DNA of 64,000 nt from Halorhodospira halophila (GCF_016653405.1 NZ_NHSN01000009.1:1-64000), one strand, 5' to 3'. Shown: positions 46,223-54,899, counted from the first letter of the stretch. Made by a program: numbers and translations. Notes: generated by a model not told the origin, from the sequence alone.

Positions 46223-47107
46223 TTATCGGATGCGCTTGACGTCGGATAGCGACATCTCACCGAGCCCGGCCACGCTGAGCTCCGGCGGCCGGCCGTCCAT
46301 CCCCACCGAGACACTGGTCACCGGCGCACCCACCAGGGTGGGCACCGGCTCGCGCTCATCACCGTCCTCAACGTAGGCGTTGACCTGGTACGTGCCCTGG
46401 GGCATGGGCTGGCCGTCGTTGTCGGTACCGTCCCAGGTGAAGGGGTGTTCGCCCTCTTCCATCTCGCCAAGCTGCTCACGATGGACCCGCTCTCCGGCCT
46501 CGTTCTCGATCTCGACGGTCAGATTGGGGGCCGAGCGCTCGAGCTGGAGCAGCGCCTCCATCTCTCCATCCTCGGGCAGATAGGCCTCGCGGCTCTCGGT
46601 GACCACCTCACGGCCGACCAGCTGCGAGGCGCGCAGCGACTGATCCGAGCGCATGTGCTCGAAGAACTCGCGGAAGTCCGACTGCAGCTGCTCGATCCCC
46701 GAGGCCGTGGTGAACTGGGCGATCTGCCCCATCATCTGCTCGGTGTCCTGCGGGTCGGTCGGATCCTGGTTCTCGAGCTGGACCATCATCAGCTCCAGGA
46801 AGTCCTCGTGGCCGATGCTCTGCGGGTCGCCGTCGTCCTTCTCGTCGGGGATGCTGCGCAGGTCCTCGGGCAGCGCCTCATAGCCCGACCGGGCGACCGA
46901 ACCGGACGGCTCGCCGCGCGAACCGCCGGCGGGGCCACTGCCCACGGGCTTCTCGGCCGCCTTCTGCGCCGCCTGCACACCCTCGGCGACGCCCTGCGTG
47001 GCCCCGCCGCCCGGCTTACCGGATCCGCCGTCACCGGCGTTCGGCGGTTTGGGGGCCTTCTGGCCGCCACCGGCGGCCCCGCCCATCAGTTGGCTCGGAT
47101 CGAGCAT
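46223..47107 (-). CDS. flgD: Hook-cap (hook scaffolding) protein FlgD
   Basis: 294 residues, against about 220-240 usually. The first about 85 residues are an added Gly/Ala/Lys/Pro-rich stretch. The conserved core follows: HEDFLELMMVQLENQDPTDPQDTEQMMGQIAQFTTASGIEQL, then a tudor/Fn3-like part with FTWDGTDNDGQPMPQGTYQV. It caps the growing hook. Confidence 0.96.
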   Translation of the reverse strand: MLDPSQLMGGAAGGGQKAPKPPNAGDGGSGKPGGGATQGVAEGVQAAQKAAEKPVGSGPAGGSRGEPSGSVARSGYEALPEDLRSIPDEKDDGDPQSIGHEDFLELMMVQLENQDPTDPQDTEQMMGQIAQFTTASGIEQLQSDFREFFEHMRSDQSLRASQLVGREVVTESREAYLPEDGEMEALLQLERSAPNLTVEIENEAGERVHREQLGEMEEGEHPFTWDGTDNDGQPMPQGTYQVNAYVEDGDEREPVPTLVGAPVTSVSVGMDGRPPELSVAGLGEMSLSDVKRIR

Positions 47108-47124
47108 GGTCGCTCCTCCCGGAT

Positions 47125-47694
47125 TCAGCGGCCGAGGCGCAGGGTCTCGAGCATGAGATCCCGCGAGGTGTTCATGACTTCGACGTTGTTCTGGAACGAC
47201 CGCGAGGCGGAGATCATGTTGGTCATCTCCTCGACGGAGTTCACGTTGGAGCGGTAGACGTAGCCGTCGTCATCCGCCTGCGGATGGTGCGGCTTGTACA
47301 GCGGCTCAATCTCGGCGTCGCTCTCCACCACCCCCGGCATGAAGACCGGCACGCTGGGCGACGGGCTGGCCCAAGGGTCGCCGGCCGCCGGCACACCGGC
47401 GGGCTCGCCGCCAAAGAACTGACGCTGGAAGCTCACCGGGCTGACCCGATCCACCGGCCCGCCGGATTCGGCCCAGCCGGGGGTTTGCGCCGGCTGCGGT
47501 CCGCCACCCTGCGGATAGCCGCCCTGGGCCTGGTGGAGCGCCGCGGCGAAAACCGGCTGCCGGGCGCGGTACGCCTCCTCGGGGCTGGAGGCGACCGTCT
47601 CGGCGTTGGCCAGGTTGCTGGCCACGGTGTTCAGGCGCAGCTGCTGGGCGTTCATCCCGGTGCCGGCGACGTCGATGGCGTGCATCAAGGACAT
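47125..47694 (-). CDS. flgC: Flagellar proximal rod protein FlgC, with insertion
   Basis: 189 residues; most FlgC proteins have about 135-150. Both ends are conserved: MSLMHAIDVAGTGMNAQQLRLNTVASNLANAETVASSPEEAYRARQPVF (in parts) and GYVYRSNVNSVEEMTNMISASRSFQNNVEVMNTSRDLMLETLRLG. Between them about 45 extra Gly/Pro/Gln/Ser-rich residues (about 55-105) are inserted. Start follows the flgB stop by 6 bp. Confidence 0.96.
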   Translation of the reverse strand: MSLMHAIDVAGTGMNAQQLRLNTVASNLANAETVASSPEEAYRARQPVFAAALHQAQGGYPQGGGPQPAQTPGWAESGGPVDRVSPVSFQRQFFGGEPAGVPAAGDPWASPSPSVPVFMPGVVESDAEIEPLYKPHHPQADDDGYVYRSNVNSVEEMTNMISASRSFQNNVEVMNTSRDLMLETLRLGR

Positions 47695-47700
47695 GTTCGC

Positions 47701-48108
47701 TTACTCCCCTCGGATGGCGCCGGTGAGCTTCTGGATCCGGCCGTTGAGGAAGTCCACGGCGGCCTGGTAGTTCACGGCGTTCTCGGCGAACTTGGCCTGC
47801 TCGACGTGCATCTCGACGGTGTTGCCGTCGAGCGAGGCGGCGTGGGGCTCCCGGTATAAAGATTTCGGATCGCCTGCCGCCATGGTGGGTGACGGCGGCG
47901 GTTGCACGTGCTGCGCATGCGTCGCCTGCAACGGCTGGGGCTGCGGTTCGCTGGCCTGGCGCATGGCCTCGCGGAAATCCATATCACGCGCCTTGTAGCC
48001 GGGCGTGTCCGCGTTGGCGATGTTCGAGGCGAGCAGCTCGTGCCGCTCGCCGCGCAGGCGCATGGCCTGCTCGGGTACCGAGAAGGCCTGATCGAAGCCG
48101 ATCCGCAT
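47701..48108 (-). CDS. flgB: Flagellar proximal rod protein FlgB
   Basis: 135 residues, family length. RGERHELLASNIANADTPGYKARDMDFREAM is the signature, and the C-terminus has VEMHVEQAKFAENAVNYQAAVDFLNGRIQKL. First gene of the long flgBCDEFGHIJKL run; CGGGAG precedes the ATG and a sigma-54 promoter lies 37 bp upstream. Confidence 0.97.
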   Translation of the reverse strand: MRIGFDQAFSVPEQAMRLRGERHELLASNIANADTPGYKARDMDFREAMRQASEPQPQPLQATHAQHVQPPPSPTMAAGDPKSLYREPHAASLDGNTVEMHVEQAKFAENAVNYQAAVDFLNGRIQKLTGAIRGE

Positions 48109-48144
48109 GGCGGGCTCCCGTGGTGTTCGTTCACGGGACTTTTA

Positions 48145-48160
48145 TGCAGATCGCGTGCCA
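48145..48160 (-). promoter_or_regulatory. Sigma-54 promoter for flgB operon
   Basis: Minus-strand TGGCACGCGATCTGCA matches TGGCACG-N4-TTGCA with one mismatch and correct GG-N10-GC spacing. A hexamer array lies 43-79 bp upstream. In Pseudomonas the flgBCDE operon depends on FleR and sigma-54. Confidence 0.85.
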
Positions 48161-48202
48161 GGCACGCGGGGTTGGCGGATCAACGACTAAGCCGGAAGAA
48201 GG

Positions 48203-48239
48203 CGGCAACGGGCGGCAAGCGCTTGCCGCCCGGCGGCAG
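48203..48239. promoter_or_regulatory. Hexamer array and 20-bp palindrome upstream of flgB promoter (candidate enhancer)
   Basis: CGGCAA at 48203 and 48213, TTGCCG at 48223, CGGCAG at 48234: spacings 10, 10 and 11 bp. 48211-48230 is the perfect 20-bp palindrome GGCGGCAAGCGCTTGCCGCC. It ends 10 bp before the cheR stop, so it could double as a hairpin terminator for cheR, though no T-run follows. Confidence 0.6.
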
Positions 48240-48249
48240 GGTCTGTCCG

Positions 48250-49077
48250 TCAGCCGCGGCGCCGGTAGACCACACCGCCATCGAGGCGGACCAGCTCGAA
48301 CTCGTCGGAATGCCGGGCGAGGGACTCCGACGCCCCGACGATCAGGTACCCGCCCGGGCGGGTCACCTCGGCGATGCGCTGGACGATATCCCGCCGCGAT
48401 TCCCAGCCGAAGTAGATGAGCACGTTGCGGCAGTAAACGATGTCGAATCGACCCAGACCGGCGTAGCTCTCCAGCAGGTTGTGGACGCGGAAGCTGGTCC
48501 GCCGGCGCACGGCGGGCTTGACCTCCCAGGTGTTCTCGCCCACGGCATCGAAGAACCGCTGCTGGCGTTCCGGCGCCAGCCCGCGGCGCGCCACGTTGGC
48601 GGTATAACGCCCCCGCCGCGCCTCCTCGACCATCGCGATGGAGATGTCGGTCCCGAGGATCTCGGCCTCCATACGCCCGCCGCTGTCGTTGTACTCGTCG
48701 ACGGTCATGCTGATCGAGTACGCCTCCTGCCCGGAGGAGCAGGCCGCGGACCAGATGCGCACCGGCCAGACGCGGCGGCGCTCCATCTCGGGGAGCAGGT
48801 GCCGACGCAGGACGTCGAAGGGGAAGCGGTCGCGGAACCACTGGGTCTCGTTGGTGGTCATCGCCTCGATAACCCGCCCCTTGAGATCGGCGGTGGGGCG
48901 CTGCTCGAGCCGCTGGACCAGGGTGGCCAGATCCGGGATGCGCTCGGCCTCGAGCAGCGGCCCGAGCCGGCTGGCCACCAGGTACTGCTTGCTCGGCCCA
49001 AGGACGATCCCGCAGGCGCGCTCCAGGAACCGTGCGAACGCCTGGTACTCCTCTTCACCCACGGAAAGCGCGGCCAA
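48250..49077 (-). CDS. cheR: Chemotaxis protein methyltransferase CheR
   Basis: 275 residues: N-terminal helical domain (about 8-80) with the SAM-dependent methyltransferase domain after it (WSAACSSGQEAYSISM, AEILGTDISIAMVEEARRGRY, FDIVYCRNVLIYF). Start is TTG (49077-49075) behind AAGGAGGA; an upstream ATG is out of frame. It methylates receptor glutamates for adaptation. Adjacent to cheV as in Pseudomonas. Confidence 0.96.
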   Translation of the reverse strand: MAALSVGEEEYQAFARFLERACGIVLGPSKQYLVASRLGPLLEAERIPDLATLVQRLEQRPTADLKGRVIEAMTTNETQWFRDRFPFDVLRRHLLPEMERRRVWPVRIWSAACSSGQEAYSISMTVDEYNDSGGRMEAEILGTDISIAMVEEARRGRYTANVARRGLAPERQQRFFDAVGENTWEVKPAVRRRTSFRVHNLLESYAGLGRFDIVYCRNVLIYFGWESRRDIVQRIAEVTRPGGYLIVGASESLARHSDEFELVRLDGGVVYRRRG

Positions 49078-49095
49078 ACCGTCCTCCTTGCATGC

Positions 49096-50031
49096 TCATC
49101 CCCCTCGCTCGGCCAGCCGGGCGCCGACCCGCTCGGCCAACTCCCGGGAGTGGAACTTGGCCAGGAACTCGTCGGCCCCCACGCGACGCACCATCTCGGT
49201 GTTGAAGACACCGCTGAGCGAGGAGTGGAGCAGGACGTGGACCCCGGCAAGCCCCGGATCCTGCCGGATCGATCGGGTCAGGGTGTAGCCGTCGAGCACC
49301 GGCATCTCGATGTCCGAGACCACCATCAGCAGATCGTCGAGCCCGGAGGGATCCTGATCCTTCCAGGTGCGCAGCTGCTCCAGCGCCTCGCGGCCGTTGT
49401 TCTTGGTGACCACGCGCACACCGATCTCCTCGAGCGTGCGCTTGATCTGCCCCCGGGCGACCGCCGAGTCGTCCACCACCAGGACCTTGTAAGCCTCGGA
49501 GCCCTCGGCGTGATCCACGCCACCGCCCTCGGTGACCTCCGGATCGGCGCCGCCGGCACGCTGAACCTCGGCGAGGACCTTCTCGACGTCGACGATCTGG
49601 ATCATCTGCCCGTCGTAGCGCGCCACGGCGGTCAGGTAGCTGCCGGCGCTACCCCCGCTCGGCGGCGGCAGCACGTCCTGCCAGTTGATGTTGACGATCC
49701 GGTCCACCCCGCCGACCAGGAACCCCTGGACCTGACGGTTGTACTCGGTGACGATGATGTAGTTGCCTTCTTCCTTGGTGATGGCGCCGTTGCCGGTGGC
49801 GTAGCTCAGATCGAGCACCGAGAGGGTGTGGCCGCGGACGTAGGCGATGCCGAGTGAGGCCGGATGGGCATGCGGCACGTAACTGAGCTCCGGGGCCGGT
49901 ATGACCTCGCGGACCTTGAACACGTTGATCCCGTAGCGCTGCCGCCCCTCGAAACGGAACAGCAGCAGCTCCATGCGGTTATGGCCAGCCAGCTGGGTCC
50001 GCTGGTCGACGGAGCTCATGATTCCGGCCAT
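49096..50031 (-). CDS. cheV: Chemotaxis coupling protein CheV (CheW-receiver fusion)
   Basis: 311 residues from MAGIMSSVDQ: CheW domain about 15-165 (ELLLFRFEGRQRYGINVFKVREVI) and receiver about 185-305 (KVLVVDDSAVARGQIKRTL, VVSDIEMPVLDGYTLTR, LAKFHSREL) with Asp pair, acceptor Asp and Lys. Start at 50031 was chosen for AAGGGAG nine bases upstream; an upstream extension of 20 residues is unconserved. It links receptors to CheA and may buffer phosphate. Confidence 0.95.
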   Translation of the reverse strand: MAGIMSSVDQRTQLAGHNRMELLLFRFEGRQRYGINVFKVREVIPAPELSYVPHAHPASLGIAYVRGHTLSVLDLSYATGNGAITKEEGNYIIVTEYNRQVQGFLVGGVDRIVNINWQDVLPPPSGGSAGSYLTAVARYDGQMIQIVDVEKVLAEVQRAGGADPEVTEGGGVDHAEGSEAYKVLVVDDSAVARGQIKRTLEEIGVRVVTKNNGREALEQLRTWKDQDPSGLDDLLMVVSDIEMPVLDGYTLTRSIRQDPGLAGVHVLLHSSLSGVFNTEMVRRVGADEFLAKFHSRELAERVGARLAERGG

Positions 50032-50131
50032 CGCTGACGGCTCCCTTATCGGCGTGCGTCCCGGGGGCTGGCCCCCGCCCGTTGGCGTCATGTTAATCCG
50101 GTAGCCGGATCAGGGAAAGCGGCCGACGCCG

Positions 50132-50147
50132 CGGCACACCCTTTGCA
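50132..50147 (+). promoter_or_regulatory. Sigma-54-type promoter for flgA
   Basis: CGGCACACCCTTTGCA has GG-N10-GC spacing and matches TGGCACG-N4-TTGCA but for two bases. It ends 26 bp before the flgA ATG. The divergent cheV side of this 142-bp gap shows a GGGGG-CCAG-CCCCC hairpin and no convincing promoter. Confidence 0.78.
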
Positions 50148-50173
50148 TAGTTCTCCGGAGGATCACCAACCGA

Positions 50174-50956
50174 ATGGAGGTTGCGCGCGGACCGATGAGC
50201 AGACCCGCCGGCGCCACCCCCGCCCGCAGGGTCGGGCGCAGTGCGCGACCGTCGCCCGCCTGGCGCCTGGCCGTCGTATTGTTGGCGCTGACGGTCCTGG
50301 CCCCGGCGGCGGCGCAGGCCAGCACCCAGTCGCCGGAGGCCATCCGTGAGACGGCGGAGGTGTTCCTGCGCGAGGCGCTGGCCGGCGAGTACGACGAGGT
50401 GGAGGTCGAGGCCCGCGGGGTGGACGGCCGGTTGAAACTGCGTGCGTGTGACGGCGAGCTGGAGGGGTTCATCCCCCGCGGGCGCAGCCCCCACCAAGCC
50501 GGTACCGTGGGGGTGCGCTGCAGCGGAGAGGCACCCTGGACCGTTTACGTGCGCATGGAAACCACCTTGAAGACGGAGATGGTGGTGGCCGCACGCAGCT
50601 TGCGCCGCGGACAGCGGCTCGCGGCGGCGGATCTGCGCACCGCTACGCGGGATGCGCGCCGGGTCCGCGGCGAGTTCTACCGCGACGCCGGCGATCTGGT
50701 CGGCCAGGAGGTACGCCGGAGCCTGCGCGAGGGGGTGGCCGTGACCGGCAACCACGTGCAGCCCCCGACGCTGGTCGAGCGCAACGACCGGGTCACCATC
50801 GCCGCCGGCCGGGGCGATGCCATCCAGATCAGCAGCCGTGGCCGCGCCCTGGAGCACGGCCAGAAAGGCGACCGGATCCGGGTGGAGAACCTGGACTCCG
50901 GACGGGAGATCCAGGCACGGGTCGTCGGCGAGGGCCAGGTCCGGGTCGGCGATTAG
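50174..50956 (+). CDS. flgA: Flagellar P-ring assembly chaperone FlgA
   Basis: 260 residues with a signal sequence (about 30-48, LAVVLLALTVLAPAAAQA). The SAF-type C-terminal domain shows RSLRRGQRLAAADLRTA and GDLVGQEVRRSLREGVAVTGNHVQPP, and ends with GDRIRVENLDSGREIQARVVGEGQVRV. The ATG at 50174 follows GGAGG by 11 bases; a second ATG at 50195 is an alternative. It helps FlgI form the P ring. Confidence 0.94.
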   Translation: MEVARGPMSRPAGATPARRVGRSARPSPAWRLAVVLLALTVLAPAAAQASTQSPEAIRETAEVFLREALAGEYDEVEVEARGVDGRLKLRACDGELEGFIPRGRSPHQAGTVGVRCSGEAPWTVYVRMETTLKTEMVVAARSLRRGQRLAAADLRTATRDARRVRGEFYRDAGDLVGQEVRRSLREGVAVTGNHVQPPTLVERNDRVTIAAGRGDAIQISSRGRALEHGQKGDRIRVENLDSGREIQARVVGEGQVRVGD

Positions 50957-50972
50957 GCCGCAGGCGGCGGGA

Positions 50973-50990
50973 GTTGCCGTCAGTGGCAAC
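50973..50990 (+). terminator. Small hairpin after flgA
   Basis: GTTGCC-GTCAGT-GGCAAC inverted repeat, 17 bp past the flgA stop and upstream of the flgM promoter. Weak, with no T-run. Confidence 0.35.
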
Positions 50991-51017
50991 CTGGGTCACA
51001 GTAACCGGAACCAGGAC

Positions 51018-51044
51018 TCAAGTTCCTGCCCGGGCCGCCGATAG
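51018..51044 (+). promoter_or_regulatory. Sigma-28 promoter for flgM
   Basis: TCAAGTTC (51018-51025), 11-bp spacer, GCCGATAG (51037-51044), close to TAAAGTTT-N11-GCCGATAA. It is 77 bp before flgM, so the anti-sigma factor is under the sigma it inhibits, as in other systems. Confidence 0.82.
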
Positions 51045-51120
51045 ATACGGATAGCACGGGTCCATGCAGGCCAGGGAGCGGCGCTGCAGCCCGCATAGGA
51101 AAGGTTTTGAGGAGAGCCCG

Positions 51121-51429
51121 ATGTCCAATCCGATCGAAGGAGGGGGTCCGCGCCCCGTCGGACCCGCGACCGCCCAGCCGGGCAAGGGCCCGAAGAGCGG
51201 CGGCGCCGACGAGGCGTCGAACGCCCCGCCCCGGGGCGCAGGCGGCGCCGACGAGGCCGAGACCTCGGAACGACTGCAGACGGTCCGCGAACGCATCGAC
51301 CAAACCCCGGAAGTCGACCGGGATCGGGTCGAAGCCATCAAGGAGCGGATCGCCAACGGCGACTACCCGGTGGACGCCGAGAAAGTCGCCAAGAAGTTCG
51401 CTGAGCTTGAGGCGCTGGTCGAGTCGTGA
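51121..51429 (+). CDS. flgM: Anti-sigma-28 factor FlgM
   Basis: 102 residues. The N-terminal half is disordered and Gly/Pro/Ala-rich. The C-terminal half binds FliA: RLQTVRERIDQTPEVDRDRVEAIKERIANGDYPVDAEKVAKKFAEL in parts. Start at MSNPIEGGG after GAGGAG. Secreted when the hook is complete, freeing FliA. Confidence 0.95.
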   Translation: MSNPIEGGGPRPVGPATAQPGKGPKSGGADEASNAPPRGAGGADEAETSERLQTVRERIDQTPEVDRDRVEAIKERIANGDYPVDAEKVAKKFAELEALVES

Positions 51430-51956
51430 TGACGCCGGCGGAGCACGGCCGCTCTGACCGCTTTCCGCGCCAGACGCTGGACGCGGAGCTGGCGCAGCGC
51501 CTGGCCGTGCGCGTCGAGCGCTGCCAGGCGCGCGCCGGGGAACTCGCCGCCACCCTCGAGGCCGAGGCCCGGCAACTGATCGACCGGGACCTGAACGGCT
51601 TCGACGAGCTCCTGCGCCGCAAGGGCGCCCAGGTCGAGGCCCTGGAAGAGGCCGAGCAGCAGCTGCGGCGGGTTCTCACCGAAGCCGGCTATCCGCCGGG
51701 GACCGCTGGCGTGCGGGCGGTGTTGCGTACTGCACCGGAGTCGCTGCGCTCCGCCTGGGGCGAGCTGGAGCAGTTGCTGCGCACCATCCAGGCCCGCAAC
51801 GAGGCCAATGGCCGCCTCATCCACCGCAACCTCGACCATACCCGGCGCCTGCTCGACCTGGCCACCGGCGCCCACGAGCGGGCCGATGAACTCACCTACG
51901 GCACCCACGGCCGCTACACCGCCAGCGACCGCTCCCGGCGCATCACGCGCGCCTGA
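51429..51956 (+). CDS. flgN: Flagellar chaperone FlgN
   Basis: 175 residues, helical, with LIDRDLNGFDELLRRKGAQVEALEEAEQQLRRVL and QARNEANGRLIHRNLDHTRRLLDLAT, the second being the FlgK/FlgL-binding region. ATG at 51429 overlaps the flgM stop (TGATG); GTG at 51426 is possible. Position after flgM is standard. Confidence 0.92.
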   Translation: MTPAEHGRSDRFPRQTLDAELAQRLAVRVERCQARAGELAATLEAEARQLIDRDLNGFDELLRRKGAQVEALEEAEQQLRRVLTEAGYPPGTAGVRAVLRTAPESLRSAWGELEQLLRTIQARNEANGRLIHRNLDHTRRLLDLATGAHERADELTYGTHGRYTASDRSRRITRA

Positions 51957-52034
51957 CAATACCCGCTCCGGCAACCTCCGAACCGGGCCGCTGCCCGCGT
52001 GCTATCTTCAGGGGATGGAACGACGGAGGCAGCC

Positions 52035-52427
52035 ATGACCGAGATCGACCCTGCCACGGCCAGCCACGAAGCGATCCGCTCCCACCACGCCGAGCACGCT
52101 GCCGAGCAGCGTCGCCAGGAGGCCCTGCGCCCGGAACGGGACGGGGAGACAACGGGGACGGAACGGATCCGGGAGGAGCGCACCGAGGCGGCCGGCAACC
52201 GGGATGCGGAGTCGGTGCGCGCCAGCGACCCGGTGGCGGTCAACGCCTCGGGGCCGGATTCGGCCACCGGCGAGGTGCCACGAGATCGGGAGGAAGCCCG
52301 CGCCCTGGCCGAGGAGACCCGGGAACGGATCCTGGACAATCCGGAGCGGGCGGCGGAGTCCGTGCGCGATACCGCCCACGAGCCCGCCGCCAGCCGGATG
52401 AGCCGGGCAATCGAAGCCCTTAGTTGA
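52035..52427 (+). CDS. Unrecognised small acidic protein downstream of flgN
   Basis: 130 residues, not recognised. ATG at 52035 follows GGAGG, which supports expression. No signal peptide or membrane segment. Very rich in Ala, Glu and Arg; the first 90 residues look disordered, the last 40 ([24 protein letters not shown] onward) look helical. Next to flgA-flgM-flgN, in the same direction, 78 bp after flgN. It may be a flagellar accessory or export-related protein, from context alone. Its stop overlaps the convergent rplS stop by 8 bp. Confidence 0.65.
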   Translation: MTEIDPATASHEAIRSHHAEHAAEQRRQEALRPERDGETTGTERIREERTEAAGNRDAESVRASDPVAVNASGPDSATGEVPRDREEARALAEETRERILDNPERAAESVRDTAHEPAASRMSRAIEALS

Positions 52428-52773
52428 TCTTCTCCTTGATGCGCGCCGCCTTGCCGCTGAGCTCGCGCAGGTGGTAGAGCTTGGCCTGGCGCACGTCGCC
52501 GCGGCGCTTGACCTTGATGCTCTCGATCTGCGGGCTGTAGGTCTGGAAGACCCGCTCGACGCCCTCGCCGTGCGAGGTCTTGCGCAGGGTGAACGAGGAG
52601 TTCAGGCCGCGCTTGCGCTTGGCGATGACGACACCCTCGAAGGGCTGGACGCGCTCGCGACCGCCCTCACGCACCCACACCTGCACCAGCACGGTGTCGC
52701 CCGGGGCGAACTCCGGCACCGTGTGCTTGCACGCCTCGATCTGCTCGCGCTCCAGTTCGTCGATGACGTTCAT
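52420..52773 (-). CDS. rplS: 50S ribosomal protein L19
   Basis: 117 residues, family length. [38 protein letters not shown] and [43 protein letters not shown] are conserved. Last gene of rpsP-rimM-trmD-rplS. L19 lies at the subunit interface. Confidence 0.98.
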   Translation of the reverse strand: MNVIDELEREQIEACKHTVPEFAPGDTVLVQVWVREGGRERVQPFEGVVIAKRKRGLNSSFTLRKTSHGEGVERVFQTYSPQIESIKVKRRGDVRQAKLYHLRELSGKAARIKEKIN

Positions 52774-52790
52774 GACGATTCCCCTCGGTT

Positions 52791-53585
52791 CTACGTTTCT
52801 TCGTGATCGTTGCCGGCCCGCGCCCCTGCGCGGTGCTCGACGATGAATTCATCCAGCAAGCGGCGCTGCCGCTCGTCCAGCTCCCGCCCGGCGAGCAGAT
52901 CCGGGCGACGCAGCCACGTCCGCCCCAGGGCCTGCTTGAGCCGCCAGGTATCCACCGCCCCGTGATCCCCGGAGCGCAGCACCTCCGGCACCCCCTGCCC
53001 TTCGTAGACCTCCGGGCGGGTGTAGTGCGGATGGTCGAGCAGCCCGGTGGCGAAGGAGTCCTCGGCCGCCGAGTCCTCGTGCCCGAGCGCCCCCGGGACC
53101 AGCCGCGTAGTGGCGTCGATGGCGACCATGGCGGCGAGCTCGCCGCCGCTGAGTACGTAGTCGCCGATGGACAGCTCCTCGTCCACCTCGGCCTCGAGCA
53201 GCCGCTCGTCGATGCCCTCGTAGCGGCCACAGAGGTAGATCACCCGCTCGCGGGCCGCCAGGCGCGCCACCCCGTCCTGATCCAGCCGCGCCCCCTGGGG
53301 GCTGAGGTGAATCACCCGGGCCGGGCGCGGATCCGCTGCCCGAGCCGCTTGGATGACCCGGCGCAGCGGCTCCACCTTCATCACCATGCCGGGACCACCG
53401 CCGTAGGGCCGGTCGTCCACGGTGGCGTGCCGATCGGTTGCGTAGTCCCGCGGGTTCCACGCAGCCAGCTCGATCAGGCCCCGCTCGGCCGCCCGGCCGA
53501 CCACCCCGAACCGGGCCACCTGCTCGACCATCTCCGGGAAGACGGTGACGACGTCGATGCGCCTAGAATTCGGGGTCCCAGTCAA
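52791..53585 (-). CDS. trmD: tRNA (guanine-N1)-methyltransferase TrmD
   Basis: 264 residues. [15 protein letters not shown] start, [31 protein letters not shown] and [13 protein letters not shown] form the trefoil-knot SAM site. Start appears to be TTG at 53585, inside the 3' end of rimM (23-bp overlap), since no ATG exists near. It makes m1G37 in tRNAs. Confidence 0.97.
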   Translation of the reverse strand: MTGTPNSRRIDVVTVFPEMVEQVARFGVVGRAAERGLIELAAWNPRDYATDRHATVDDRPYGGGPGMVMKVEPLRRVIQAARAADPRPARVIHLSPQGARLDQDGVARLAARERVIYLCGRYEGIDERLLEAEVDEELSIGDYVLSGGELAAMVAIDATTRLVPGALGHEDSAAEDSFATGLLDHPHYTRPEVYEGQGVPEVLRSGDHGAVDTWRLKQALGRTWLRRPDLLAGRELDERQRRLLDEFIVEHRAGARAGNDHEET

Positions 53586-54075
53586 CCTCGATGACGCCTT
53601 CCTGCTGATCGACCCGCTGAACGACGTGGTCGAGGGTAAACGGGATCAGCCGCTCTCGCTCGCCGCGCACGACCATGACGTCGTTGGCGCCGGTCTCGAA
53701 CAGGTGGCTGACAGCCCCCAGCTCGACGCCGTCGACGGTGCGCACCGCCAGCCCCTGCAGATCGACCCAGTAGTATTCGCCGGGATCCGGCTCCGGCAGC
53801 AGCTCCCGCGCTACCGCGATGTCGCTGCCAACCCACTGCCGCGCTTCGTCGCGATCATCGATGCCGGCGACCCGGGCGATCAGGCCTTTGCCCTGCTCCT
53901 GCCCCGCCTCGAGCCGAACAGCCCGCCAGCCGTCGGCGGTGGCCAGCTCCCAGTCGGCGTAAGCGAACAGGTTGGTTTTCGGCTGGGTGTAGGAGTAGAC
54001 CTTGACCCACCCCGCCACACCGAACAGCCCGACGATCCGGCCGACGACGACCCGCCTGGGCTCACGATCCGGCAT
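53563..54075 (-). CDS. rimM: Ribosome maturation factor RimM
   Basis: 170 residues: [22 protein letters not shown] at the N-terminus, PRC-barrel part with [39 protein letters not shown]. It binds S19 during 30S assembly. Between rpsP (15 bp) and trmD (overlap). Confidence 0.97.
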   Translation of the reverse strand: MPDREPRRVVVGRIVGLFGVAGWVKVYSYTQPKTNLFAYADWELATADGWRAVRLEAGQEQGKGLIARVAGIDDRDEARQWVGSDIAVARELLPEPDPGEYYWVDLQGLAVRTVDGVELGAVSHLFETGANDVMVVRGERERLIPFTLDHVVQRVDQQEGVIEVDWDPEF

Positions 54076-54090
54076 GGACCGCGGACCGGC

Positions 54091-54351
54091 TTACTGAGCC
54101 GGTTGCTCGGCGCGCTCGGCCTGCCGGATCAGCTGAGCCGCACGCTCCGTCGGCTGCGCACCCTTGGCGATCCACGCCTTCGAGCGCTCGACGTCCAGCT
54201 TCAGCGGCGCCTCCTGCCCCGAGGCCACGGGGTTGAAGTAGCCCAGGCGCTCGATGAAGGCGCCGTCCCGCGGCTTTTTCGCCTCGGTAACTACGATGTG
54301 GTAGAAGGGCCGCTTCTTCGCGCCCGCCCTTGCCAGTCGAATGGTAACCAT
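54091..54351 (-). CDS. rpsP: 30S ribosomal protein S16
   Basis: 86 residues. [40 protein letters not shown] is the S16 signature. First gene of the operon; ATG at 54351 follows AAGGGCG. A promoter-like and hairpin region lies upstream. Confidence 0.98.
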   Translation of the reverse strand: MVTIRLARAGAKKRPFYHIVVTEAKKPRDGAFIERLGYFNPVASGQEAPLKLDVERSKAWIAKGAQPTERAAQLIRQAERAEQPAQ

Positions 54352-54387
54352 ATGCGCCCTTGCGATTCCCGTTACGTTGAGTCATCG

Positions 54388-54436
54388 GCCCCGCGGCGGG
54401 GCTTCTGATACGTACTTGAGTAAACCGGGCATTGTA
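54388..54436 (-). promoter_or_regulatory. rpsP leader: -10 element and GC hairpin
   Basis: TACAAT (54436-54431, minus strand) is a good -10; the -35 is weak (TTCCCT about 16 bp upstream). Between it and rpsP is the hairpin GCCCCGCGGCGGGGC (54388-54402), possibly an attenuator or leader structure. The rest of 54352-54485 shows nothing else. Confidence 0.5.
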
Positions 54437-54485
54437 CTCGCTTTGTCACTGAAGGGAAGGGTCTGCACGGAGAAAAGCGCCTCGC

Positions 54486-54899
54486 TCAGTCGGCGCCGTC
54501 CTCCGGATCGGCGTTGCTGAAACGCCTCAGCAACCGATCCCGGTAGCCCTGCTCGGCGACGTACAGGGCATCGGCGTCGTGGCCGCTGCGCTCGAGCCGG
54601 GCGCGCAGCAGCGACAGCCGCCGCTCGGCCTGGCTGCGCTGCTCCGCCGCCTCGGCGGAGGCATCGGCGTAGAGGGCGTCGATGAGGTCCTCGAGGCTGC
54701 GGATCTCCTGGCGCTCGGCCAACTCCGGTGGGATGCAGTTGGCGTTCTTGAGCACCCGGTAGGCGGTGCGCAGATGCTCGGGGATCATGGAGTCGTCATC
54801 GAGCTCCAGCGGCTGCCCGGCGCCGGGCAGGTCCTGGAGCTCGCCCTGCTCCACGGCCTCTTCCAGTCGGCGTTCGGCAATCCGGTCGATGAGGCTCAT
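54486..54899 (-). CDS. DUF1992 (DnaJ subfamily C28-like) protein
   Basis: 137 residues. [65 protein letters not shown] (in parts) is the DUF1992 pattern found in small bacterial proteins and in eukaryotic DNAJC28. Function unknown. ATG overlaps the upstream helicase stop (ATGA), so the two are probably translated together. Confidence 0.85.
   Translation of the reverse strand: MSLIDRIAERRLEEAVEQGELQDLPGAGQPLELDDDSMIPEHLRTAYRVLKNANCIPPELAERQEIRSLEDLIDALYADASAEAAEQRSQAERRLSLLRARLERSGHDADALYVAEQGYRDRLLRRFSNADPEDGAD

Noticed and set aside
50046-50053. GCCGATAA (minus strand) upstream of cheV as a sigma-28 promoter
   Set aside because: It lacks any TAAAG-like -35 at 11 bp, and it overlaps the cheV ribosome site, so transcripts from it would have no ribosome site.
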